Positions 51,987-60,052 of a stretch of DNA of 64,000 nucleotides are shown piece by piece (within the stretch, counting starts at the first letter, position 1; each line of letters starts with the position of its first letter). The translations under genes were made by a program, and so were the position numbers. The stretch comes from G963691885 sp963691885. GTDB taxonomy: Bacteria > Pseudomonadota > Alphaproteobacteria > UBA8366 > Aestuariispiraceae. The notes beneath the pieces were generated by a model. The model saw only the letters and a program-made list of their open reading frames with translations. It had not been told where the DNA came from and did no database searches. Where the stretch lies: assembly GCA_963691885.1 (NCBI GenBank), contig OY829843.1, positions 1,426,001 through 1,490,000 of the forward strand, written 5' to 3'.

Positions 51987-52538
51987 TCAGGGCAGAGGTG
52001 CGGGAGACGGGCTCAACGTCCGCAGATAGGCAATCAGGTTCGCCCGGTCTTCGTCCTTGCGGAGGCCTTTAAACGCCATTTTCGTGCCGGCGACATATTG
52101 CTTCGGGTTGTAGAGGAAACCGTTCAGGTTCTCATAGCTCCAGTCCCCTTCCATTGCGGCAAGCGCGTCGGAATATTTGTAGCCATCGTGACCGCCCTTA
52201 TCAGCATTCACAATGTTCCAGAGGCCGGGACCAGTCTTATTAGGACCACCATCGTCAAAAGAGTGGCAGGAGGCACAGCGGCGGGAGCTCAGCTTTTCGC
52301 CAGCGGCGACATCAGCCGAGGCCAGCATTGCCGAAATCGATTCTGGTCCCGTCGGCTCTTCCACAACGGCGGCAACCGCCGTACCGGATTCGGGCACTTC
52401 AATGATGTAAGAATTCTGTTCCAGCGTCGTGACCGGGTTATAGATGAAACTGGCAAGAAAACCTGCCGTCATCGCGATCAGCCCTGCCGTGATAACAGCA
52501 GCCGCAATTTTGTTCATAAAAAGAGCATCGTCTTTCAT
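51987..52538 (-). CDS. Membrane-anchored cytochrome c (CycM-like)
   Basis: About 183 residues. The N-terminus (NKIAAAVITAGLIAMTAGFLASFIYNP) is an uncleaved anchor; a flexible linker leads to one class I cytochrome c domain with heme motif CASCH (RRCASCHSFDD) and the axial Met in GTKMAFKG. Alphaproteobacterial CycM-type cytochromes carry electrons from the bc1 complex to oxidases at the periplasmic face. I chose ATG 52538 (MKDDALFMNK); the longer frame to 52628 adds 30 residues without a ribosome binding site. It is divergent from kdsB. Confidence 0.88.
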   Translation of the reverse strand: MKDDALFMNKIAAAVITAGLIAMTAGFLASFIYNPVTTLEQNSYIIEVPESGTAVAAVVEEPTGPESISAMLASADVAAGEKLSSRRCASCHSFDDGGPNKTGPGLWNIVNADKGGHDGYKYSDALAAMEGDWSYENLNGFLYNPKQYVAGTKMAFKGLRKDEDRANLIAYLRTLSPSPAPLP

Positions 52539-52887
52539 CGCACCCATCCTGTACTGGCTTACCATTCCGCTCTTCATCGAAGCAGAAAAACTCAAGAGAT
52601 CGTACCCGTTTTCACATTCTTTGCGCAAATGATTACGCGCAAATCGTGGTACAAAACGGGTTCTGAGAGACGGTATGCTGAAAACCTGCGTGGATGCAGT
52701 CCTTTAACCCTTCCGCCCTGACGCGTGTATATCCTGTCACTTCACCGGAATCAACCAAAGCAGCATGCTGTATTTCGCCACAGCGAGACCCCAATTCCCA
52801 CTTGCAGAATTGGGGGCAAACATCCCATCCTCTCATCGACGCATTTCTATGCGACAATACCGATCAAGATACCGCTTTGGACCCGTC
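52539..52887. promoter_or_regulatory. Divergent control region between cytochrome c and kdsB
   Basis: 349 bases without a credible gene. Two inverted repeats stand out. TTTGCGC-N10-GCGCAAA at 52620-52643 and a 9 bp perfect hairpin CCCCAATTC/GAATTGGGG with 9-base loop at 52789-52815, some 73 bases before kdsB. Either could be a regulator site; the second has no T-run and is not a typical terminator. Confidence 0.5.
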
Positions 52888-53619
52888 ATGAACCCTTTGA
52901 TTGTCATTCCGGCCCGCCTTGCCGCAACCCGCTTTCCGAACAAACCGCTGGTCGACATTTGCGGTAAAACCATGATTGAACATTGCGTCGATCGCGCGGT
53001 TGAGGCTGATCTCGGCCCGGTTGTCGTTGCAGCTGGTGACCGAGAGATCGCCGACGCGGTTGAGGCCGCGGGCGGAAAGGCCGTTATGACCGATCCGGAC
53101 CTTCCCTCCGGTTCGGACAGGGTCTGGGCGGCGGTCTCTCTGGTTGATCCGGATGGCAAGCATGACGTCATTGTCAATATGCAAGGTGATCTGCCCGCAA
53201 TGGATCCGGCCATCCTGCGCCAGATTACTGAGCCGCTCAGTGACCGGTCGATTGACATCTGTACCTCGGTGGCGGTGATCACCGATGAGGAAGACGCGGT
53301 GAACCCCAATGTGGTCAAAACCCTGATCGGCTTTCCAGAAGGAGAAAGGCAGGCCCGTGCCCTCGCCTTCACACGGGCGACGGCACCTTCCGGACCCGGC
53401 GACCTCTATTACCATTTCGGGATCTACACATTTCAGCGCGACAGTCTGGCCCGCTATGTCACCATGCAACCCAGTGTCCTGGAAACACGGGAAAAACTGG
53501 AACAGATGCGCGCCCTTGAGGCGGGTATGCGGATCGATGCCGTTTTGATCGACACCGTGCCCCTCACCGTCGACGCGCCTGAAGATCTGCCACCCGTTAT
53601 CGACGCTTTGTCTCCATAG
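52888..53619 (+). CDS. kdsB: 3-deoxy-manno-octulosonate cytidylyltransferase
   Basis: 243 residues, activates Kdo as CMP-Kdo for lipopolysaccharide synthesis. VIPARLAATRFPNKPLVDI is the nucleotide-binding signature; MTDPDLPSGSDRVW and NMQGDLPAMDP are conserved with the metal-binding Asp, and GDLYYHFGIYTFQRDSLARY with ETREKLEQMRALEAGMRI closes the fold. ATG 52888 is chosen; the frame extends back to 52765 but that part is not conserved. It indicates a Gram-negative envelope with Kdo, in line with the GT4-GT9 pair. Confidence 0.95.
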   Translation: MNPLIVIPARLAATRFPNKPLVDICGKTMIEHCVDRAVEADLGPVVVAAGDREIADAVEAAGGKAVMTDPDLPSGSDRVWAAVSLVDPDGKHDVIVNMQGDLPAMDPAILRQITEPLSDRSIDICTSVAVITDEEDAVNPNVVKTLIGFPEGERQARALAFTRATAPSGPGDLYYHFGIYTFQRDSLARYVTMQPSVLETREKLEQMRALEAGMRIDAVLIDTVPLTVDAPEDLPPVIDALSP

Positions 53620-53635
53620 GGGCCTTGCTGGCGGG

Positions 53636-54964
53636 CTACATCAGATCAAAGACGCCCTGAATTTGCGGTTCGATCCGGGCGCGGGTTTTTTCAACCCAGG
53701 CTGAGAATTCACCCCACACCACCGGCAGGGAACGGTCCCTTTCGGTATCAATCTCAATGGTGGCCGTCATCCCGGCCCGCAGTTGCGGCCTGTCTTCACG
53801 TCCTTTCACCTCTATCCGCAAAGGCAGCCTCTGGACGACTTTCACCCAATTGCCCGACGCGTTTTGCGGGGGGAGGACGGAAAATTCCGCGCCTGTCGCC
53901 GGACTGATACTGCCAATCCGGCCTGGCCAGGTGACATTTGGGTAGGCATCCACCGAGATGGAAACCGCCTGCCCCTCAACCACATGGGTCAGCTGGGTTT
54001 CTTTCAAATTGGCCTCGATCCAAAGATTATCGACCTCAATCAAACCGAAAATCGGGTCGCCGCTTTCAATCCACTCGCCCGGCTGCAACCGCATTTGACT
54101 GACAATGCCACTTGCCGGCGCGCGGATTTCTGTGAAACCAAGATTGAGCAAGGCCCGTTCCCGTTCCGCCAGGGCCTCCTGATAAAGCGGGTGATCTTCA
54201 ATTTCGGCATTTGCAGAACCACCGAGAGAGGCGAGAACAGCCTGGCTTTTTTGCGAAGCGGTCCGGAACGCCCGCCGGGCGGCGGCAAGATTGAACTCTG
54301 CCTCTTCCAGTTTTGTTTTTGTCGCCACACCGCGGGCGGACAATTCCTGTTGGCGCTCAAATTCGCGGGTAAAGAAACTGACCCGCTCTGAGGTTTCATC
54401 CATCTCGGCGCGCACCTGAAAATACTCGGCCCGGCGCTGCTCAATCTCCTGTGAGACGGCCGCCATCCGGGCAAGGCTCTGATCAAACGCAATCTCATAA
54501 GGCCGGGAATTCAGTCGGAACAGGACATCGCCCGCCTCCACCCGCTGATTGTCAGAGACGAAAACCTCAGTCACCCGACCGTCCAGGGAGGGGGAAATCG
54601 CGATAATACTAGATTTCACATAGGCGTTTTCCGTCGACACAAACTGGCCTGACGTAACCATCCAATACCCGACCCCCAGCAGGATCAGAAGGGGCACCAC
54701 AATCAACAGGGTGAACCGCGTCAGACGGCCAACCAGGTGACGCAGAAATCCGGGCGTTTTCTCTTCTTTAACCGCCTCTTCTGCGTCAGTTTCAGTCGGG
54801 GGATCTTCAGGCTTGTCTTCAGGATCTACGGCCGGTGCTGCAGGCGGTTCATCACTCGGGACTTCGACCGGTTGCTGTTTCAGAACAACCGGGCCGGTCT
54901 CATTGGCAGGATCCACCTTTTCCGGGTTTGGTCCGGCCTCATCCACTTTTGAGAGATTGGTCAT
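53636..54964 (-). CDS. HlyD/EmrA-family membrane fusion protein
   Basis: 442 residues. A long Pro/Glu-rich cytoplasmic N-terminus (residues 1-85) precedes one membrane segment (FTLLIVVPLLILLGVGYWMVT), then the beta-barrel/lipoyl (ISPSLDGRVTEVFVSDNQRVEAGDVLFRLNSRPY), a coiled-coil hairpin, and the return lipoyl half (EIRAPASGIVSQMRLQPGEWI). EmrA-type proteins link an inner-membrane exporter to an outer-membrane channel. The usual DHA2-type EmrB partner is not adjacent. It is coupled to a MarR gene by ATGA overlap and convergent with kdsB. Confidence 0.88.
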   Translation of the reverse strand: MTNLSKVDEAGPNPEKVDPANETGPVVLKQQPVEVPSDEPPAAPAVDPEDKPEDPPTETDAEEAVKEEKTPGFLRHLVGRLTRFTLLIVVPLLILLGVGYWMVTSGQFVSTENAYVKSSIIAISPSLDGRVTEVFVSDNQRVEAGDVLFRLNSRPYEIAFDQSLARMAAVSQEIEQRRAEYFQVRAEMDETSERVSFFTREFERQQELSARGVATKTKLEEAEFNLAAARRAFRTASQKSQAVLASLGGSANAEIEDHPLYQEALAERERALLNLGFTEIRAPASGIVSQMRLQPGEWIESGDPIFGLIEVDNLWIEANLKETQLTHVVEGQAVSISVDAYPNVTWPGRIGSISPATGAEFSVLPPQNASGNWVKVVQRLPLRIEVKGREDRPQLRAGMTATIEIDTERDRSLPVVWGEFSAWVEKTRARIEPQIQGVFDLM

Positions 54965-55491
54965 CGGAGCGCCCCTCCTGCCGAAAGGGCCTTATTCTCT
55001 TCCACCGGCTCTTCAATGGCTGGTTTGCCTGCCAAAACATCCGGCTGAAGGTCAATCTGTTCACCCGTCAGATTGCCTTTGATCCGACACAGGATCTCAA
55101 CGAATTTCTCCTGATCTTCCTTTGAGATCCCCTGCATGGCATCGGCGCGCACCTCTGCCGCGACCTTGCGCAACCCGGCCATCATGTCCTGGACCTCACC
55201 GGTTAGCCAGACACGCCGGATACGGCGATCATCAGGATCATCGGTGCGACGGACCCATCCCTTTTCTTCCAGCTTGTCCAGTAGGCGGCCCATGGTCGCC
55301 CGTTCGACCTCGCAGATATCGGCCAGTTCGGTCTGCGTCGCGCCTTCCTTTGCATAGACAAAGTTCAGCACCCACCATTGCGACCGCGTCAGGCCAAGTT
55401 CCCGCCCGCGACGGTCAAACTCTGCCTTCATGAGGCGGGCAATATCGTGCATCAGGAAGCCGAAATTGCTTTTGAGGTCGCTTCTGTCCAT
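54961..55491 (-). CDS. MarR-family transcriptional regulator
   Basis: 176 residues with the MarR winged helix: LTRSQWWVLNFVYAKEGATQTELADICEVERATMGRLLDKLEEKGW, visible in the parts TQTELADICEVERATMGRLL and wing RRTDDPDDRRIRRVWLT. It resembles regulators of emrAB-type efflux pumps, and the coupled HlyD gene supports that. The stop overlaps the HlyD start (ATGA). The region upstream (55492-55657), which is also the promoter of the divergent dehydratase gene, has three phased TTGCA boxes. Ligand unknown. Confidence 0.88.
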   Translation of the reverse strand: MDRSDLKSNFGFLMHDIARLMKAEFDRRGRELGLTRSQWWVLNFVYAKEGATQTELADICEVERATMGRLLDKLEEKGWVRRTDDPDDRRIRRVWLTGEVQDMMAGLRKVAAEVRADAMQGISKEDQEKFVEILCRIKGNLTGEQIDLQPDVLAGKPAIEEPVEENKALSAGGALR

Positions 55492-55517
55492 GGCGGGTTA
55501 ACAAAACCTTATGATTG

Positions 55518-55552
55518 TTGCATTGCTTACTGTTGCATAGATTATAATTGCA
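55518..55552. promoter_or_regulatory. Three TTGCA boxes at exact 15-bp intervals
   Basis: TTGCAT (55518-55523), TTGCAT (55533-55538) and TTGCA (55548-55552) begin at 55518, 55533 and 55548, an exact 15 bp period. They lie between the divergent MarR (start 55491) and the enolase-family dehydratase (start 55658) genes. Direct repeats at this spacing suggest a multi-site operator. Confidence 0.55.
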
Positions 55553-55657
55553 GTGCCAACAAAAGCCAAGCTACCATCGGGAAAAGAATCTCGAACCGGG
55601 ATTGAAGAATAAACGAGGCGTGTATCCGCCAAATGGATCGGGCCGACAGGGATTGAA

Positions 55658-56866
55658 ATGATCGAAACAGCCAAAATCACGGCGCTGGAAACCCTGCGTC
55701 TGGACGAGTTTTCCAACGTGCTTTGGGTCCGCATCCATACCGATCACGGGGCGATTGGCCTGGGCGAAACATTTTTTGGCGCGCGCGCTGTAGAATCCTT
55801 CATTCACGAAACGGCCGCGCCAAAGATCCTGGGACGCAACGGGCTGGAGATTGAGGCCATTAACCGGGACCTGGTTCCCTATGTTGGGTTTTCCGGCACG
55901 GGGGCGGAGACACGAGGGCGCGCCGCAATCGATATCGGTCTCTGGGATCTGTTCGGTAAGGTAACCGGCCAACCGGTCTATCAATTGCTGGGCGGGTTAA
56001 GCCGTCCGAAAGTGCGCACCTATAACACCTGCGCCGGGTACCGTTACGTCCGCTCCCGCCCGACCTGGGGCACGGACGATTGGGGACTGGACACAAGCGA
56101 AGGACCCTACGAAGATCTCGACGCGTTTCTGAATTCGGCTGACGAGCTGGCCCATAGCCTGCTTGAAGAGGGCATTACGGGCATGAAAATCTGGCCTTTT
56201 GATCACGCGGCTGAAAAAACCAATGGTCACTATATATCCAATGAGGATTTGAAGGCCGCGCTCGTGCCTTTCGAGAAAATACGAAAGGCGGTCGGCGACA
56301 AGATCGATATTCATGTGGAGCTACATTCCCTCTGGCGCTTTCCGGCCATCCTGAAACTGGTAAAAGCGCTCGAAGATTATGACCCGTTCTGGATTGAAGA
56401 CCCGATCCGAATGGACGGTTTTCAGGACCTGCAACAACTCAGCCAGCACACCGATATCCCGATCTGTGCCAGCGAGACGCTGGGGACCGTACGGGACTTC
56501 CGATCCCTTTTGGAAAGGGGCTGCGCCCATATCATGATGCCTGACGTCGCCTGGTGCGGCGGCATCACCGAGACCCGAAAAATCGCCGCCGTGGCAGAGG
56601 CCTATCAGCGGCCCATCGCGCCCCATGATTGCCAAGGGCCTGTGGTCCAGGCCGCCTCTGTCCATATGTCACTCGCCTTGCCGAACGTGCTGGTGCAGGA
56701 ATCGGTCAGGGCCTTTTACAGCGGCTGGTATGGGGAACTGGTTGACGATGTCCCAAAGCCGGTCGACGGGTATTTTCACCCGGTCCGGAAACCGGGATTG
56801 GGACTGGATCTGCTACCGGATCTGTGGACCCGGAAAGACGCCACACAGCGCATAACAAAACTCTAA
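55658..56866 (+). CDS. Enolase-superfamily sugar-acid dehydratase (MR subgroup)
   Basis: 402 residues of the mandelate racemase/muconate lactonizing family. The N-terminal capping domain (residues 1-130) is followed by the barrel with GMKIWPFDHAAE (second-strand Lys), metal ligands in HVELHS, WIEDPIRMDGF and CASETLGT, and the general-base His in APHDCQGPVVQ. Such proteins dehydrate acid sugars to 2-keto-3-deoxy acids. Directly downstream is a DapA-family aldolase, which would split that product, so the two likely form a sugar-acid breakdown pathway in the cytoplasm. The exact sugar acid cannot be named from sequence. Confidence 0.85.
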   Translation: MIETAKITALETLRLDEFSNVLWVRIHTDHGAIGLGETFFGARAVESFIHETAAPKILGRNGLEIEAINRDLVPYVGFSGTGAETRGRAAIDIGLWDLFGKVTGQPVYQLLGGLSRPKVRTYNTCAGYRYVRSRPTWGTDDWGLDTSEGPYEDLDAFLNSADELAHSLLEEGITGMKIWPFDHAAEKTNGHYISNEDLKAALVPFEKIRKAVGDKIDIHVELHSLWRFPAILKLVKALEDYDPFWIEDPIRMDGFQDLQQLSQHTDIPICASETLGTVRDFRSLLERGCAHIMMPDVAWCGGITETRKIAAVAEAYQRPIAPHDCQGPVVQAASVHMSLALPNVLVQESVRAFYSGWYGELVDDVPKPVDGYFHPVRKPGLGLDLLPDLWTRKDATQRITKL

Positions 56867-56884
56867 CAAGGGAGGGGAAAACCC

Positions 56885-57805
56885 ATGACTGAAACATCAA
56901 TGCAACAGGTTCGCGGTGTCGTCCCACCGGCAACAACCCCGTTCGACCCTCAGGGCGAAATTCAGTTTGATGCCGCCGCCGCCCAGATCCGCTGGCTGTC
57001 GGGTTTTGACATTGGGGGGATCGCTGTTGGTGGTTCAACCGGTGAAGGGCACACGCTGGAAGCTGGCGAATACCGGGACCTGATCGCCGCCGCCACGGAA
57101 ACCGCTGCTGGCAAGACACCGATCATCGCAGGGATCATTACAGACAGCACCAGAACCGCGGTCGAACGCGGAAAAATGGTCCGCGACATGTCGGGTGTTG
57201 TCGCCCTGCAGGTCACCCCGGTCCACTACCTGTTTCGACCCGACGACGAGGCCATGGTGAACCATTTTCGGACCCTGGCAGACGAAACCGGCATGCCGAT
57301 CCTGATCTATAACGTTGTACCCTGGACCTATCTCAGCCCCGAACTGCTGGTCCGGATCATGCGCGAAGTGCCCAATGTCGTCGGTGTGAAGCAAAGTGCG
57401 GGGGATATGAAACTCTTCGCCGATCTGATGATTTCAGCCGATCCCGATCACATCATTTTCAGCGCTGTCGACGCCCTTATGTATCCGAGCTATGCCTTGG
57501 GCGCCCATGGTTCCATCGCTGCCATTCTGTCCGCCGCACCCGGTCCGTCCTGTGAGTTGTGGCAGGCGGTCAAGGACGGCAATCATGCCCGCGCCCGCGA
57601 TCTGCATGAACGGTTGCTGCCCCTCTGGAACGCGATGCCCCATGAAAATCTGCCGGCTTGCGTGAAATATGCACAAACGCTTCAAGGCATTCCGGGCATG
57701 CTACCCCGTCAACCAATGCCCATGCCTCCGGAATCGGTCCGACGCTCGATCGAAGCGGCGCTCACAGGTCTGGAGATCAGCATTTCGGCTCAGGCGGCCG
57801 AATAG
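56885..57805 (+). CDS. DapA-family aldolase (2-keto-3-deoxy acid aldolase-like)
   Basis: 306 residues, class I aldolase/lyase of the dihydrodipicolinate synthase family. AVGGSTGEGHTLEAGEY, ILIYNVVPWT (catalytic Tyr) and VVGVKQSAGD (Schiff-base Lys) are conserved. GGAGGGG lies just ahead of the ATG. It follows the enolase-superfamily dehydratase by 18 bases and probably cleaves its keto-deoxy product to pyruvate plus an aldehyde. A true lysine-pathway DapA is less likely, given the partner. It is convergent with oligopeptidase B, 2 bases between stops. Confidence 0.88.
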   Translation: MTETSMQQVRGVVPPATTPFDPQGEIQFDAAAAQIRWLSGFDIGGIAVGGSTGEGHTLEAGEYRDLIAAATETAAGKTPIIAGIITDSTRTAVERGKMVRDMSGVVALQVTPVHYLFRPDDEAMVNHFRTLADETGMPILIYNVVPWTYLSPELLVRIMREVPNVVGVKQSAGDMKLFADLMISADPDHIIFSAVDALMYPSYALGAHGSIAAILSAAPGPSCELWQAVKDGNHARARDLHERLLPLWNAMPHENLPACVKYAQTLQGIPGMLPRQPMPMPPESVRRSIEAALTGLEISISAQAAE

Positions 57806-57807
57806 CA

Positions 57808-59910
57808 TCATTCGCCTGTCAGGTCGAAGGCCTTCAGGATAAAGGCATATTCCTCAGCGGTTTCGAAAAGGCTCTCATACCGCCCTGATTTGCCGCCATG
57901 ACCTGCGCCCATATTGGTCTTGAAGAGCAGCAGGTTATCGTCAGTTTTCTGGTCTCTGAGACGCGCCGCCCATTTGGCTGGCTCCCAATAGGTGACCCGC
58001 GGATCTGACAATCCGGCGGTAATCAGGATGGCCGGATAGTCCTGATGGGCGACATTCTCGTATGGGCTGTAACTCAGGATATAATCGAACGCCTCTTTAT
58101 CGGCGATCGGATTGCCCCATTCCGGCCATTCGATCGGTGTTAGCGGCAGGCTGTCATCCAGCATTGTGTTCAGAACATCAACGAATGGCACATGGGCCAC
58201 CGCCGCTTTCCACAACTCCGGTGCCTCATTCAGAACCACACCCATCAGCGTGCCCCCCGCCGACCCGCCGGAGATAGAAATGCGGCCAGCCGCGGCATAT
58301 TTCTCCGCCACAAGATGGCGGGCACAATCAATGAAGTCATTAAAGGTGTTGCGGCGCTCCATCATCTTGCCCGCCTCATACCAGCCATAACCCATCTCAT
58401 CGCCACCCCGGATATGGGCGATAGCGAAAGCGAATCCGCGATCCAGCAGGCTCAGCCTTGAAGTCGAAAAGGCGGGCGACATCCCCATGCCGTAGGCCCC
58501 GTATCCATAAAGATGAAGCGGTGCCGTCCCGTCCTTCGAGAAATCTTTGTGATAGACGATGGATACCGGAACAGCCGTCCCGTCCCGTGCCGGAACCATG
58601 ACGCGTTCTGTCCTGTAAAGCGATTTGTCATAGCCCGACGGAATTTCCTGAACCTTGCGTTCAATCAGCCTGTCTGCCTGCACGTCATAGTCAAAGACCG
58701 TCGACGGGGTGATCATGGAGGTGTAACCCAACCGCAGAATTGATGTTTCAAACTCTGCGTTTTCGCCAATACCGGCGGTATAAACCGCTTCCTCAAATTT
58801 GACGACGCGCTCACCCGTGACGTCGCCATCGGTCAAAAAGAGCAGGCGTATGCGGTCAATCCCCTCAACGCGCTCCTGCAGCACCAGAAAATCCGCAAAC
58901 CCGGCAACACCGCGCAAGTAATGGTTCGGCTCGGTTCCCACGACCTCAACCCAGTTGTCCCGTCCGGGTGCCGCAAGCGTCGTGCGCATCAACCGGAAAT
59001 CGACGGCATCCAGATTGGTTCGGATGAAGAGCGTGTCCCCGTGATCCACCACATCATATTCAAGCCCGGCCTGACGCGCGCTGATCAGGGTTTGAGGACC
59101 CATTGGATCCGCGCTTTCCAACAATCGAATTTCACTCGTCACATGATCGCCGGCAGCGATCTGAATAAACCGTTTGCTGAGAGACTCACCAATACCGACG
59201 AAGAAAGATGTATCTGACTCTTCATACAAGACGGCATCCAGTGTCGGGTCCTGTCCCAGGACATGGGCGCGGACGCGAAACGGGCGTAATTGCTCACTCA
59301 GTTCAACATAAATGAAAAGGGTACTGTCCGCAGACCAGACCGCGGCACCGCTTGTATTGGGTACTTCGTCGGCGAGAATTTCACCGGTTTCAAGATTGCG
59401 GACGCGAATGGTGTAGCGTTCGGATCCATCGGTGTCGCTGGACCAGGCCAACAGGTTGGTCGTGCGATCAAGCTCTACTGCACGTACGCTGAGATAATCG
59501 TGGCCTTCCGCCAAAAGCGTCTCGTCCAGAATTACGATCTCTTCCGTATCAGCACCGGCAGGGCGGCGTAACCAGGCCCGGTATTCAGCGCCCGGATCGA
59601 ACCGCCGCCAATACTCAAACGCGCCATCTTTTACTGGCACGGAGGCATCATCATCTTTGATGCGCCCCTTCATCTCCTCAAACAAACCATCGATCAGGGT
59701 CTGGTGCGGGGCCATATGGGCATCGAAGAACGCGTTTTCAGCACGCAAATGTCCCAGAATTTCCTCATCCTCAACATTGGGATAGCCCGGGTCCCGCAGC
59801 CATTGATAGGGATCATCGAGGGTTACCCCATGAAAGATCTGACGCGCCGGTCTTTGCGAAGCTTCAGGTGGATCAAGTGGCAGGTTGGGATCTGAACTCA
59901 TTCTTTTCAC
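57808..59910 (-). CDS. ptrB: Oligopeptidase B (protease II)
   Basis: 700 residues, S9A prolyl oligopeptidase family, oligopeptidase B type, which cuts short peptides after Arg or Lys. The seven-blade propeller occupies roughly residues 80-420 and the C-terminal hydrolase domain holds the triad: Ser in SISGGSAGGTLMG, Asp in ITAGLSDPRVTYWEPAKW, and His in GAGHGGKSGRYE. IRGGDEMGYGWYEAGK is the conserved loop. ATG codon 4 (59901, MSSDPN) is an alternative start. No signal peptide, so cytoplasmic. Works well alongside the Yej peptide importer. Confidence 0.93.
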   Translation of the reverse strand: MKRMSSDPNLPLDPPEASQRPARQIFHGVTLDDPYQWLRDPGYPNVEDEEILGHLRAENAFFDAHMAPHQTLIDGLFEEMKGRIKDDDASVPVKDGAFEYWRRFDPGAEYRAWLRRPAGADTEEIVILDETLLAEGHDYLSVRAVELDRTTNLLAWSSDTDGSERYTIRVRNLETGEILADEVPNTSGAAVWSADSTLFIYVELSEQLRPFRVRAHVLGQDPTLDAVLYEESDTSFFVGIGESLSKRFIQIAAGDHVTSEIRLLESADPMGPQTLISARQAGLEYDVVDHGDTLFIRTNLDAVDFRLMRTTLAAPGRDNWVEVVGTEPNHYLRGVAGFADFLVLQERVEGIDRIRLLFLTDGDVTGERVVKFEEAVYTAGIGENAEFETSILRLGYTSMITPSTVFDYDVQADRLIERKVQEIPSGYDKSLYRTERVMVPARDGTAVPVSIVYHKDFSKDGTAPLHLYGYGAYGMGMSPAFSTSRLSLLDRGFAFAIAHIRGGDEMGYGWYEAGKMMERRNTFNDFIDCARHLVAEKYAAAGRISISGGSAGGTLMGVVLNEAPELWKAAVAHVPFVDVLNTMLDDSLPLTPIEWPEWGNPIADKEAFDYILSYSPYENVAHQDYPAILITAGLSDPRVTYWEPAKWAARLRDQKTDDNLLLFKTNMGAGHGGKSGRYESLFETAEEYAFILKAFDLTGE

Positions 59911-60052
59911 TCTTTCTGATCTCTGATCGGGACCCGGTTTTCAGGATACGACCTTAAGATGCGCCACCATATCGACGACCGGGTCTTGTTCAAGCCTGCG
60001 AGACAGGTTTTTCTGAAGGCAGGTGTCAGCATGAAGATCGGGACAATCACGA

